Below are positions 48,083 to 59,201 of a stretch of DNA of 64,000 bases, piece by piece. How positions within the stretch are numbered: position 1 is the stretch's first letter; the number at the start of each line of letters is the position of its first letter. The notes beneath the pieces were generated by a model. That model ran no database searches and was not told the DNA's origin. It saw only the letters and a list, made by a program, of their open reading frames with translations. The position numbers and the translations under genes are program-made. Source of the stretch: Gigaspora rosea (Eukaryota > Glomeromycota > Glomeromycetes > Diversisporales > Gigasporaceae); assembly GCA_003550325.1 (NCBI GenBank), contig QKWP01000211.1:292161-356160 (forward strand). The letters are read 5' to 3'.

Positions 48083-48212
48083 TTCGGGTCGGGTTCGGGT
48101 CGGGTTCGGGTTGGGTTGAAGTGCTAACCCGAAAGTTATTCAACCCGACCCGACCCGAACTTTCGGGTCGGGTTCGGGTTGACCCATAACCCGACCCGAC
48201 CCGACCCGTTCG
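48083..48212. repeat. Right subterminal array of hAT E
   Basis: GGGTCGGGTTCGGGT and complements, mirror image of 41372-41525. Confidence 0.85.
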
Positions 48213-48228
48213 TAGCACTAATTAAGAG

Positions 48229-48614
48229 TTCTCTTATCTGCTGAACGGGAGTGTGTGAGAGGCGCCTATAATTAAAACTAGTAGGTTGATCCATTCTGGA
48301 CCTTGCCGAACGTACTATGTCTTTAATTAGTTCTTTCAACTGTATAGTATAATATGAATAAAACCTACATATCAAACCCTTGAGTCCGGTGTTACTATCG
48401 TAATATTTCTGCGCACCAATATCACTTATTCTACTCCTGCCTTATGATATTTACTTATATTATCGTTAAATTGATCGTACCTCTGATTATCCTTGTATCC
48501 TCCTACCTTATCTCTATTTTTATCATTCGCCATTTCCTAATTTGTTTCTCTATACTCACCCTTCGTTATTACTAGTGATGGGTTCGTTACGGTCAGTCAT
48601 CGGTCGGTCATTAT
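48229..48614. other. Non-repeat flank, nothing recognised
   Basis: Less AT-biased than its neighbours, but no frame or RNA signal is convincing. Confidence 0.4.
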
Positions 48615-49030
48615 CGGTGTTACTATAATAATATAATAGTAAATTTATTAAAATGTAAAATCTTTCATGTTAAATAATGATAGTGTAAATAAATATTATT
48701 GATTGGGATTAATAAACATTAATGAAATAAAGATATAAAGATTAATGGAATAATAATGACATAAAGATATAAAGATTAATGGAATAATAAAATAAATAAA
48801 GTTAAAAAGAATAATGAAACGAGTGGAATTTAACGTTTATTCCATGCGACAATGTCCATGAAAACTAATGATACAGGCCGATAGAAGAATTATGGGCCGG
48901 GTCGATCCTAAAAAAATTGAGTGGTCAGCTGGAATGCCCTTTTTTGCAAGACCAATTTTCTGATCAAAATTAATCTTCATATCTATATTAAATGTGTAAA
49001 TTATTTTCGAGACGAAATTACGATTAGCCT
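48615..49030 (-). pseudogene. Relic of the S1-protease promoter and signal-peptide start
   Basis: Read on the minus strand, CTTCGTCTCGA-like, GACCCGGCC, ACGTTAAAT, ATTAATCCCAATCA, and then ATGAAA followed by ATAAATTTACTATTA appear in the same order as at 29560-29900 and 38180-38475. The reading frame stops after six codons and homology ends about 15 codons in. It is a third, truncated protease locus, inverted relative to the other two. Confidence 0.7.
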
Positions 49031-49684
49031 TTTTTTTTTTTTTTTTACGGGATCATCACCCGAACAGTGGTAGATTAAGCAATGTTCATTTATAATTAAA
49101 AAAAAATATTAAATGATTAATTAGGCACTTGAAATGTTTAAAAGCAGTTAATCAAGTTGATTGATAAAAAAAGAATACTTCTACTATTAATGAATTTCAT
49201 AAATACGCAATAAAATAATAATAGAGCAATAGGTTGTCAATACATCGATTTATTGTATTTATATTGATAGTAATCTATACACCTTTTATTTAATAAATTT
49301 AATTTTAAAATGATAATTTATCTAATGGGTAAGTCCTAAACTTTGTGGATGGTGTATTATTTTTATGTTCAGGCCAGCATTTGAGATTTAGGTCAACTTT
49401 ATTATTTTATATTTTGATTTAGCGGGTTTTCTAATTAAATTAACAATTAACAACAATATGTTCATATGTGCTAATGTAGCATACGTTCCACTTCCTTCCT
49501 TAAAACTATAATGCAAATTTAAATATTTAAACATACCTATGTAATTCAAAAATTTGCATCGTATGCAGAAATCGACTAACATTTTGGGATTTTTCTCGGT
49601 ATCAAGGCGATAAATTACCAGTTTTTTTTAAGGTAAATTGCATAATAACATCATATGGGTTTATCCAAATACCATTAGATAATT
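49031..49684. other. AT-rich intergenic, nothing recognised
   Basis: No supported gene; the 64-codon minus-strand frame at 49388-49582 has no recognisable feature. Confidence 0.4.
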
Positions 49685-49699
49685 GTGCCTCATAGTGCT

Positions 49700-50207
49700 T
49701 ATATTCATAAATCCTTAGATATATTCGAATATTCATAATTAATTTATTAATATATTCGAATATATTTTTGAATATTCATAAATATTATGAATATTCATAA
49801 ATATTATGAATATTCGTAAATATTATGAATATTCGTAAATATTATGAATATTCGTAAATATTATGAATATTCGTAAATATTATGAATATTCGTAAATATT
49901 ATGAATATTCATAAATATTTTGAATATTCATAAATATTATGAATATTCATAAATATTACGAATATTCATAAATATTTTGAATATTCATAAATATTATGAA
50001 TATTCATAAAAATTTTGAATATTCACAAATATTTTGAATATTCATAAATATTATGAAAATTCATAAATATTATGAATATTCATTAATATTTTAAATATTT
50101 ATAAATATGAAAATTCATAATTATTATGAATATTCATAAATATTTAATATTCATAAATATTTATAAATATTCATAAACATTATGAATATTCATAAATATC
50201 ATAAATA
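49700..50207. repeat. 19-bp satellite, left array
   Basis: Unit ATGAATATTCATAAATATT with variants (TTCGTAAATATT), about 25 units. Internally palindromic around AATATT. Short outliers lie at 50593-50655 and 50815-50895. Confidence 0.95.
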
Positions 50208-50215
50208 TTTATGTA

Positions 50216-50584
50216 TGAGTTTTACTAAAACGCACCTATGGTGTTTTACACCATGTTACACAAACCCATTATAATAGCCAATCAAAATTTATGATTAGGT
50301 GTAACATAAAATTTCCGTTTTTTTGTTTATTTTTAAAAAAAAAACATTCATATCTCTAAAGTTTGCTTATGAAACCACCTTTGGGGCTCTAATAAAAAAA
50401 ATTCCTTGCTAAATTTTGGTATAAATTATGCCTCCTGCCCCATCCCAGGTCTCACCCTAACCCTAAGGTAATAAAAATTTATTTTTTGTTTTATAAAAGT
50501 TTATTTTTTGTTTTTGTTACACAGATTTGTAAATCTAATTTACCTATGGTGGTAAAACACCATAAGTGCGTTTTATAATAATTG
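50216..50584. mobile_element. Repeat family M, copy 3, inside the satellite
   Basis: Flanked by TTTATGTA at 50208-50215 and 50585-50592 (weak evidence in such AT-rich DNA). The inverted ends share AAAACGCACCTATGG with the hairpin ATGGTGTTTTACACCAT. Core: TTTATGATTAGGTGTAAC, GAAACCACCTTTGGGGCTCT, ATTCCTTGCTAAATTTTGGT, then CCCTAACCCTAA. Confidence 0.8.
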
Positions 50585-50639
50585 TTTATGTATATTCATA
50601 AATATTTATAAATATTCATAAATATTTAAATATTCATGA

Positions 50640-50895
50640 ATATTCATAAATATTCAAAACCTGCTAAACCTATTTTAGATTTAAAACCAAGTTACCAAAA
50701 TAGGACTTGTGTAACGTTGCACAACATTAGTGGCGTGTAACCTAAAATTATTTTTGTAAAAACAGTGCAATGAGCTTTTGTATAACCAATATGCATATTT
50801 ATATTACACAAATTATATAATTATGAATAATATGAAAATTCATAATTATTATGAATATTTATAAATATTTTGAATATTTATAAATATTTATAAGA
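50640..50895 (+). repeat. Dispersed segment with TTACCAAAATAGGACTTGTG
   Basis: Colinear with 52760-52990 (AACCTGCTA.ACCTA, then GTGTAA and CCAATATGCATATTTATATT). The shorter core also occurs at 7665, 7905, 57950 (inverted) and 58200 (inverted). Confidence 0.75.
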
Positions 50896-50914
50896 AAATT
50901 TCTTAATTTACACT

Positions 50915-52588
50915 ATGTGTACGTACACATAGTTACACAATGTAGATCAGATAAATATTTATTTCTTTATTTTGTGCACCCTTATCACGGGGTATAAGTA
51001 ATCATTGATAATCACTGTTTTTTTGTCTAATGTTTTTCATATACTGTAGTTTGTTCCAGATAGTTTGTCGCATCTTGTGGTGTCGTTGTTGTTGTCGTCA
51101 CTTGGTGTCGTTACTTTGGTGTCATCGCTTGTCTTGGTGTCATCGCTGTGGATCTATTATTTAGGTGTAGTTGTTGTGATTTTTGCTATTTGCTTTGCTG
51201 CTTTCGTTTTGCTGTTTTTGCTTTGTTGCCTTGCCATTTACTTTATGTTGCTTTGCTTTGCCACTTGTTTTGTATAGATTTTTTGCAGCTTCATGCCATA
51301 ATTTCGCCAGTTGCACCATACTTACGGTATCGTTGCCTTGTGTTGGTGTGATTTGTGCTTTGTTTGTTGCCTGCCGTGATTTCGTGGAAATAGGGCTTAT
51401 GGTATCGTCGCTTAAACATTAGTATACATTTGATATAGTATAATTTCGCTTGCTGCGTTGGTGTCATTTTACTGTTGGTCTGTGTGGTTACAATGTGCAT
51501 TTACTGGGTGATATTGATTATTTAGTGTTAGGTTGGTATTTAGAATTAGGATAGTTGGAGTTGTGTTAGATTTAGGGTTAGAGTTGTTGTTTTAGTTAGC
51601 AATTAGGATAGGGTGTGTTATTTTAGTTAGAGGTTAGGGTTAGTGTGGGTTATTTTAGTTAGCGGTTAGAGTTAGGGTAGTTTTTTAGGTTGAATTAGTT
51701 TAGATTGGAGCGGTTTTAGCCTTCTTGGATTTCAGGGGTATTATTTTATTTCTTCGTTGTTTTTGTTTTCCGGTTAGTGGCTATTACTAATGCTTTTTTG
51801 TTTGATTTTTTAAGAGCGTTTATGGCATATAGTTTCTTTCATTCCAGTTAGTGGATGTATTTAGGAAGTATAACGGGTTTGGGTTTTTTTAATTATTCTG
51901 GGTGTATTGTTTATTTCTTTGTTGTTTTTGTTTTCTGACTTGTGAACCGTTTACTAATATGCTTCTTCTTTTTTTTTTGTTTGTAATAGCGTTCTTTTTG
52001 TGAAGTATGACTTCTATTTTGGCATGTAGATTGATATCTTTTGAATTTCTCAATTTGTCTCTGTCTTTCACTTCGTCGTATTATTTGTGTGATGTTGTTC
52101 GTGGCGTCTTGTTGTAGTTAGGTTTAGAATATTAAGCATAAGAGTGTTTATTGCGTAATAATGTTTCAATAGTTTTTGTTGTGTAATAATGTTGCAACAG
52201 CATTCATTGTGTAATGTTGTTTTAATAGTGTTCGTTGCGTAATAACATTTCAATAGTGTTCATTGTGTAATAATGCTTTAATAGTGTTCATTGCATAACA
52301 ATGATTTAATAGTGTTGCTGTATAACAATGTTTAATAGTATTCATTGCGTAATGACAATTCAATAGTGTTCATTGCATAATGACAATTTAACAGTTGAAA
52401 AATTTGTTAAATAATTTGTTAAAAATTATTAAATAAAATTGTTACAATATAATCGATTACTAATATTTAATTACGTGATAAAGGGTGCAGGTGCACCAAA
52501 AAATAAAACCCAATAATATAATTTTTATTATATAATTTAATTAGAAAATATATGGTTACGTGATGTGTATATGTACACATAGTGTACA
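50915..52588. mobile_element. GT-rich module with ACACTATGTGTAC ends
   Basis: The ends ACACTATGTGTACGTACACA and (inverted) ACACTATGTGTACATATACA are followed by an inverted pair TTTTGTGCACCCTTATCACG-like. The interior (51060-52400) is strongly G+T rich on the plus strand, with runs of TGGTGTCGTTG and GGTTAGGGTTAG. Frames through it encode only Leu/Val/Cys-rich low-complexity peptides. Similar modules lie at 59960-61100 and 62200-62950. Confidence 0.65.
52141..52396 (+). repeat. ~36-bp minisatellite
   Basis: About seven units of GTGTTCATTGCGTAATAA plus a TTTCAATA-type ending. Confidence 0.85.
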
Positions 52589-52599
52589 AATAGAAATCG

Positions 52600-53240
52600 T
52601 CTATTTATAAATATTCATAAACATTATGAATATTCATAAATATTTATGAATATTCATAAATATTTATAAATATTCATAGATACATATTTATGAATATTCA
52701 TAAATATTTATAAATATTCATAAATATTTAAATATTCATAAATATTATGAATATTTATAAATATTCAAAACCTGCTATACCTACTTAGATTTAAATCTAA
52801 GTTACCAAAATAGGGCACATGTAATGTTATACAACATTAGTAGCATGTAACCTAAAATTATTTTTATACTATACAAATAGTGCAATGAACTTTTGTATAA
52901 CCAATATGCATATTTATATTATACAAATTATAAAATTATGAATATATTTATAAATAATATAAATTATGAATATATTCAATATTATGAATATTCAATAATA
53001 TAATAAATATTCATAAATATAATGAACATTCATAAATATTATGAATATTCATAAATATTATGAATATTCATAAATATTATGAATATTCATAAATATTATG
53101 AATATTAATAAATCTTATGAATATTCATAAATATTATGAATATTTATGAATATTTGAATATTTATAATTTATATTCGAATATTCATAAATCTTTATATAT
53201 TTGAATATATTCATAAATATAGTATATTCGAATACAAGCA
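52600..53240. repeat. 19-bp satellite, right arrays
   Basis: Same unit as 49700-50207 in two blocks (52600-52760 and about 52925-53240), separated by the second copy of the 50640-50895 segment. Confidence 0.9.
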
Positions 53241-53360
53241 CTAGTGCCTCATAATTATTCAAAAAACCATAATATAGTTTTTCTGTGTCATTTTTTTCAA
53301 ATTATGCCAATTATCAACTGATATATATCATTTGTCAAATATTCACCAATTACAAAATGA

Positions 53361-53584
53361 TTCAGGGCAATTCTTAATGCAGTTTATAAGACTTAAGGTC
53401 TTGTAAATGTGATTAACTAGTGATCGAGATCGTGCACAAGTGCTATGACTAATTGAAGCAGCCCTAACTATAATTTGCTAAGATTCATCCTGCAAAATGC
53501 AATTAATTATAAAAATAGATGGCCTCGATCATCTTTTTTGTTCATCTCAATAATGAACTCATTTGGTGCGCTAAATTATTTTCT
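53361..53584 (-). repeat. Right arm of a 12.5-kb-spaced inverted pair
   Basis: Reverse complement of 40787-41043, with CGAGATCGTGCACAAGTG and ACTAATTGAAGCAGCCCTAA as landmarks. Removing the hAT elements E and F leaves about 1.9 kb, including the protease relic, between the arms. Confidence 0.8.
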
Positions 53585-54429
53585 GTCTATAGGGATGGAA
53601 AATGTTTTATAACATAATATTAAAAAACATGATAATACGTAACAATAGATAGTGTTTATTTACCTAATTTCGTCAAAATACAACTTTATCGTTATCTCTT
53701 TTTAAATATAAAATTATAAACAATCATGCTTCGTGGGAGAATTCCTTAAAAACTATTTTGTTACACAAAATCAAACCAATCTAAAATTAGGTTATTCATA
53801 ATTAACAAACCTGTTGAAACAGGATTATTAGATCTGTAGATCTGTATTACTATCAGTAAATCTCAGTAAATCTATTTTTAGATTATAGCGTCAAAAGCTT
53901 TTAACCGTTGTATCGCAAAAATTTATTAAGTAAACAGACTTTCATTATTAAGTAAAAAAGATTGGGCCTGAAATTTTACACCTGATTAATCAAATAGGTC
54001 AATTTTCAAAAAATAGTCAAATTCCTTGGTTTCTACTTTTAAGGGCCCATATATTCACAAGTTGTATAAAAAAATTTAAAAAACCCCCCGTTTTGGTTAA
54101 TTTTATTTAATTTTTGCATTTTTCTGATTTTTGCATTTTTTCAATTTTTGCATTTTCAATTTTTGTATTCATTATATCCCAGATTTTTCATTAGCATATT
54201 TCAAATATAAAATTTATAAAAATTACCTCCATTAGCATTCTTTTAAATATACTGTACTTATTTTGCTATTTAGCTGTTTTCAAATATAACCTTTTTCTCC
54301 AATATCTAGTTTCAAATATAACCATTTTTAAAAATGGCTCCTCATTAGCAATTTTTCAAATATAATATCACATAGATTGTTCGGGATCCTCAAACCTCCC
54401 TAAATGCATAGCCAATTAAATTTTAGTAT
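53585..54429. other. AT-rich, nothing recognised
   Basis: Repeated TTTTTGCATTTT runs near 54105-54165 and CAAATATAA(C/T) runs to about 54365. No gene. Confidence 0.45.
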
Positions 54430-54720
54430 TTACCATAGGTTTCCGAAAATAAGCTACCTCCAAAAGAAGCTACCCTCAGATTTTTAGAAAAATTTTAAAG
54501 AAATCGTTAACATTCGCTATATATAAAACTTTTTTTACTATGTAAACTTCAAAAGTTTGATTAAGTAAACTTGTTCAGCGCAATGAAATACACTTATAGT
54601 ATAAATTTCATAATTGGTCGACTTTTTATTAGTACATTTTTCAAAATTTAACAATCTGAAAAATAAGCTACCCCACAATTTTTTGTGTAACTTTTTGGCC
54701 AAAAAGGGTAGCTTATTTTT
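54430..54720 (+). repeat. Dispersed repeat J, copy 2
   Basis: Colinear with 20625-20915. Contains AAAATAAGCTACC near its left end and an inverted GGTAGCTTATTTTTAG at its right end, so it may be a MITE of about 280 bp. Confidence 0.65.
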
Positions 54721-55521
54721 AGACAAATACGATAAGGTAGGTTATATAGTTTGGTAAAGTTATACAAACTTGATGATCTAATTTTTAAAGCTGCAATTTA
54801 ATTGGTACTCTTTAAATACAAACCTCTCTAAATGCACATTGTAGGCTTGTTTTACAAGTTGTATTTATAGAGAGTTAACAGTAGAAATTTGGATATAGGT
54901 TTTACTAGTAAAAATTTTAAAAAATTTTTAAAGTTAAATTACTTCTTATATATTAATCCAATCTTAATAAAATTTTATAAATAAATCTAACAAACTTATA
55001 TTTATAACTTTATTAATAGCTTAAATAAATTTATTTAGTAAAAAAATTTTTATAATCAAAAATATTTTGTAAAACTACTAGTAAATGCACTAAAAATTAG
55101 GTTAAACTAGCAATTGCACATTTAAAAAAATATATAAAATTTAAAAAGCTATATAAAGCTATAAGTTTTTAAGACAAGTAGCCCAAAAGTTAAAATATTA
55201 TAGAAAAATATTTAATTAAGTAGTTAATTTTAAAAATTAATAGAAAATTAAGCTTATCATATACTAAATTTAGTACAAAGTACTAGATCTGGTATAGGTA
55301 AATCCTATCTATTAATATATTAATACAGCATATGGTATAGAAGTGAATAACTAACTATGATTGGCCAAAAATAGAAAAGACATCCCGAAAAATTTCAAAA
55401 TTATTGTGCTGAAAGTCACTATAGAATTGATAAACTGATAGTTTCCTACTTACCGAAGGAGGGCGGCTATGAGCAAAGAATAACCCTAGTATTCTCTAGA
55501 AAAAATACAGGCATTACAGTT
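54721..55521. other. AT-rich, nothing recognised
   Basis: No coding or RNA signal supported. Confidence 0.4.
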
Positions 55522-56029
55522 TAGTGTTACAAGCTGGCTACAGCAGATATGGCTAAATCAGCTTAACTAACTAAGCCAGCTAGTGCAATATAATCAGCTA
55601 GCTAATATAGCTTAAAATTACATGATTACTATAATATAATTAGGTTAATGTGTTTTAATGCCAGGCTATATTAAATAAGATTAAATAACATATAAGTAAT
55701 TTTATGTAAGCTTCAGAAAATTAAATATTTGTTACAATATACATAAAGTAACAGAGTTACGCATCATTTGATTTAAATGTACGATCCGAATTGAATCATG
55801 AAAATTTGATCTAAGAAACTAAATATTGTATGTTCAAAATCATTTAATGAATCTTACTCAAAATTACATAAAGTTGCATAAAATTACTATAATTTATATC
55901 TCTATATAAAAAAAATTAAGTAAACCTCTGATAATTTCTGAATACAAACTTAGCTATTGGCAGCTATTTAGCTAATATTTTTATCAGCTAGTTAAGTTAG
56001 CCAATAAAACCTTATGGCTTGTAACACTA
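55522..56029. mobile_element. hAT-type MITE K (508 bp)
   Basis: The termini are TAGTGTTACAAGCTGGCTAC and (inverted) TAGTGTTACAAGCCATAAGG. The flanks TTACAGTT and TTACACAT match at 6 of 8. The subterminal regions are rich in AGCTAGCTAATAT and CTAACTAAGCCAGC motifs. Non-coding. Confidence 0.75.
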
Positions 56030-56221
56030 TTACACATAACTAAATTATACAAAACAAAAATATTATATATTGAACAAGCATTTGATTTTTTAATAAATTT
56101 TAATTTTTTATTGAAAAATAGGCTAGAATATACAAAAAGCATATATATATATAATTCAATAGCATCAAAATAGTTAATTTAATATTTAGTAAATAGGGAG
56201 AAGCATTTAAATTTTTTATAT

Positions 56222-56310
56222 TAAGACTCTCAGATTGATAGTGCAGTGGTTAGCACTCTAGAGTACAATCACAAGATCATGAGTTCAAATCCAATGTGCA
56301 GTGAAAACTC
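56222..56310 (+). repeat. tRNA-like segment, possible SINE head
   Basis: TAGTGCAGTGGTTAGCAC gives an A box and a perfectly paired D stem (GTGC/GCAC). GAGTTCAAATCC is a B box. The acceptor, anticodon and T stems do not pair, so it is tRNA-derived and not a tRNA gene. No A-tail or target duplication found. Confidence 0.5.
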
Positions 56311-56448
56311 TGCTATGACCAGATTGAAAATAATTTTTGAGAGAACTCTTATTTAAAGAACAAAGAATAGATTCATATGAAAAAGGCAGTTACTGGCATA
56401 GCTACAAAATTGGGAATGGCCAAACAAGGTATAATTTGTTAACAAATA

Positions 56449-56597
56449 GGGGCCCTACAGCAAAAGGTGGTGATAGTCTAAAAAAATTTTTTCTGTAGTT
56501 TTTTAATACTGTGTTCTAAATAGTCTAATTTTTGCTAAAAAAAGTTTTTACAAAAAAAATTTTTTTTGAGTATCACCACCTTTTGCTATGGGGCCCC
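56449..56597. mobile_element. 149-bp palindromic MITE with GGGGCCC ends
   Basis: The ends GGGGCCCTACAGCAAAAGGT and (inverted) GGGGCCCCATAGCAAAAGGT continue through GGTGATA. CAAATA flanks both sides (56443-56448 and 56598-56603). Confidence 0.8.
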
Positions 56598-57533
56598 CAA
56601 ATAATATTACCATTAGGAGAGCCTGATTAAATAATATTATAAAATAAAGTACCTTATAAATAATTTGAATTGTGGGTCATATAAAATTAGGAAACTGTGG
56701 ATTTGAAGTTGGGATTCTACACTGCAAGGCCAGGAACCTGATCTGTCATATGACAGACTTAATGAAATATGAGCTATCTCTTGAGTTGATAATATACCAT
56801 CTTATCACTCAACATCTCCAGATAATTACTATATCAGGGTTTTAAAAAAAATTCATATCAATTATGTTTATATAGTACATAGTATACAATAAATAGTTTC
56901 ACACTTGTTTTTTTTATTATTAAAAAAAACATGTTATGCCAGTAACATGTTTCTGTCAATTAATAAATCAAGTTGAAAACTTGTTTATAGTATTTAAATA
57001 AAATGATATATTAAGTTTAAGTTATAACCAGATATTTTAAAAAAAAAAGTTAGAGTTAACACTTACCATATTGAACTAATATAAAATTAAACTCTAATGC
57101 TAACAGCTCTATCTTTCATTATGAATAAATAAAAAGTATAAAAAACTTTAAATAGCTTGTAAGTAATCAACAAATTTATTTGTTATAAGAAATTTAACTA
57201 CAAAAAATTGCTTGCTAAATACAACAAAATTCAAGTTTTTGCTAAATAATCCAATTATAAAGCTATAGTTGAATTAAATCCAAAATTCTTAAACAAAAAA
57301 ATTTTTTAATTGCATTTTTATAACCAATATATTGTATTACAATTAAAATCTTTGGATGTTCTGGAATTGTATGCTGATTTTCAAGTTTCTCAATATCAGT
57401 AATTATTTTTTTAAGTACATAGCTTGAAATTTGAATTAATATTTTTAACTATAAATGGCCTATAGGCTTTTCATGTATTGATTAAGCAGGTTTTTGATCT
57501 TTTAAAAATAAATTATAAATTATCTGATATCAT
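56598..57533. other. AT-rich, nothing recognised
   Basis: No supported gene, RNA or repeat boundary. Confidence 0.45.
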
Positions 57534-57700
57534 GAGAACCCAGATATCTCATATAGGTCATATTTTTTTTTAGCAAATTAGTTAAAATTTAAACCAAGGT
57601 CCAAATTTAAATTTGGCGAATTAGTATTAATTTAAATAATGGTCACATATTGAATTTTGGTGAAACATTTAAAAATTTGCATTGTTATTTTTAATATTTT
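57534..57700 (+). repeat. Left-half copy of the GGACCCCGGACATCTC MITE
   Basis: AACCCAGATATCTCATATAG then GTCATATTTTTTTTTAGCAA matches the left end of 58494-59201. The right half is missing. Confidence 0.65.
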
Positions 57701-57808
57701 GGTGAATTTATCCTTTTTTGGGAGATTTACATCAGGAAAATAAAAACATTAAAAACGATAAATAAATAAACAAATAAATAAAGTAAAAAAAGCACGTTAT
57801 TTTTTTAA

Positions 57809-58378
57809 AGAGCTACTATTTCCACTATAGTTACACAAGATTTTCTATGTCTAGAATTCAAAATAATATATGCATTTATGTTACACAAAGGCCTAGTGCA
57901 TTGTTTTTGCAAAAATAATTTTTGGTTACATGCCGCTAATATCATGTAATATTACACAAGTCTTATTTGGTAATAACTCTGGGTTAGCTGGCATTAAGCT
58001 TAATGCTGGTTGGCACTATTATGATAACCCCCCTAGTGGGATTAGACATAATTCCGGTCTACTCTAACCCTAAATTTAGGAACTCTAAAAACTAATTGTT
58101 CAAAGCAACATCCAATCACAGTACATATACTGGTTACACAACATATGCATATACATTGCACAAAGGCCCAGTGCATTGTTTCACAAAATAATTTTTGGGT
58201 ACACACTGCTAATGTTATATAACATTACACAAGCCTTGTTTTGATAATCTAAATCAAGTTGGTCAATTGAAGATAATTAAAATTATAATATACAATATTA
58301 TATTAAATCTAAAAATAGAAACTTTTCATGCAACCATAGTGGAAATAGCAAAATACTATGGTGGAAATAGGTATTCCC
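57809..58378. mobile_element. MITE with CTATTTCCACTATAG ends
   Basis: The left end TACTATTTCCACTATAG and the inverted right end ACCTATTTCCACCATAG match. The interior has two divergent copies of GCATTGTTT..CAAAATAATTTTTGG plus the TTACACAAGNCTT core. Related to 7338-8097 by end type and core. Confidence 0.65.
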
Positions 58379-58493
58379 TTTTTTATTTAAAAAGATTTGT
58401 ATACTACGTGCATTATTTATTTATCAGGTATATAATTTATATATTACGCGAATTTGCAAATTAATTAATTAGTACCCCGTGTATATACACATA

Positions 58494-59201
58494 GGACCCC
58501 GGACATCTCTGATATATGTCATATTTTTTTTAGCAAATTGCAGAAAATTTGGTCTGAGATCCAAATTTAAGTTTTAGCAAATTGAGGTTAATTTTAAAAA
58601 AGGTTATATAAAGCATTTTGGCAAATTGCTGCAATTTTATGCATGTTATATTTTATTTTTAGCAAATTCCCTGCATTTTGCAAGAATCATACCCAAAAAT
58701 AAGCCATCTTATTTTTTATACTACTATGGATTTTAAAAATTTAAGAGAAGATGCTTAATTTTGGATTTTTTGATCAAAAAATCCAAAATTAAGCATCTTC
58801 TCTTAAATTTTCAAGAAATATAAAGTAAATATGCCGGAATAATGTATTTTTATGTGCTGAACAAGTTTTCTTATGGCACAATATTAAAATCAATTAGTAA
58901 AATTTGGAGAATTATAATATTTTATATAATTTTATTAATAAAAATACTAAAAAATTCTCTGATTCTCCAAATTTTACTAATTGATTCTAATATTGTACTT
59001 TAAGAAAATTTGTTCAGCACTCAAAAATATATATATTATTTGATCTATAAAAATAGATGTGATAATTTAGTTTTTAGCAAATTACTAAAAATTTATATGT
59101 AAAAATTGAATTTTCAGCAAATTTACTTGATTTTAGAGGTAGCAAAAACTTCCAAATTTATGCAGATCGTTTATGACCTATATTAGAGATGTCCGGGGTC
59201 C
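58494..59201. mobile_element. 708-bp MITE with GGACCCCGGACATCTC ends
   Basis: The flanks TATACACATA (58484-58493) and TATACACGTA (59202-59211) match at 9 of 10. The ends GGACCCCGGACATCTCT are inverted perfectly, then ATATRNGTCATA. The 9-10-bp duplication is of the MULE type. It hosts two further palindromes. Partial copies at 57534 and 63189. Confidence 0.85.
58736..58811. repeat. 76-bp perfect palindrome
   Basis: Uninterrupted self-complementary sequence with centre TGATCA, containing AGAGAAGATGCTTAATTTTG on the left arm and its exact complement on the right. Next to it, 58848-59030 is a second foldback with ~70-bp arms (GTGCTGAACAAGTTTTCTT). Confidence 0.95.

Larger units (their letters stand above)
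41364..48220 (+). mobile_element. hAT element E (6.86 kb) with apparently intact transposase
   Basis: A perfect 8-bp duplication ATTAAGAG lies at 41356-41363 and 48221-48228. The termini are TAGTGCTCCTAATCGGGTCG and (inverted) TAGTGCTACGAACGGGTCG. Subterminal arrays of GGGTCGGGTTCGGGT in both orientations lie at 41372-41525 and 48083-48212. The order is left array, a ~195-bp palindromic repeat array (41930-43075), a ten-exon transposase gene on the plus strand, a repeat-family-M insertion and a foldback insertion, right array. It is the only element in the window with everything expected of an autonomous hAT. Confidence 0.95.
49693..53243. mobile_element. hAT-ended element F built from AT satellite
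   Basis: A perfect 8-bp duplication GTGCCTCA lies at 49685-49692 and 53244-53251. The termini are TAGTGCTTATATTC and (inverted) TAGTGCTTGTATTC, followed by TTCGAATATTCATAA-type repeats. It contains two satellite zones, a family-M element, and a GT-rich module. There is no transposase. Its first seven bases equal those of hAT E. Confidence 0.92.

Noticed and set aside
49700..50207. CRISPR array
   Set aside because: Units are contiguous 19-bp satellite copies without spacers, and the DNA is eukaryotic.
51065..51422. Overlapping Leu/Val/Cys-rich frames as membrane proteins
   Set aside because: They run through a GT-rich low-complexity module in three frames at once and have no conserved motif.
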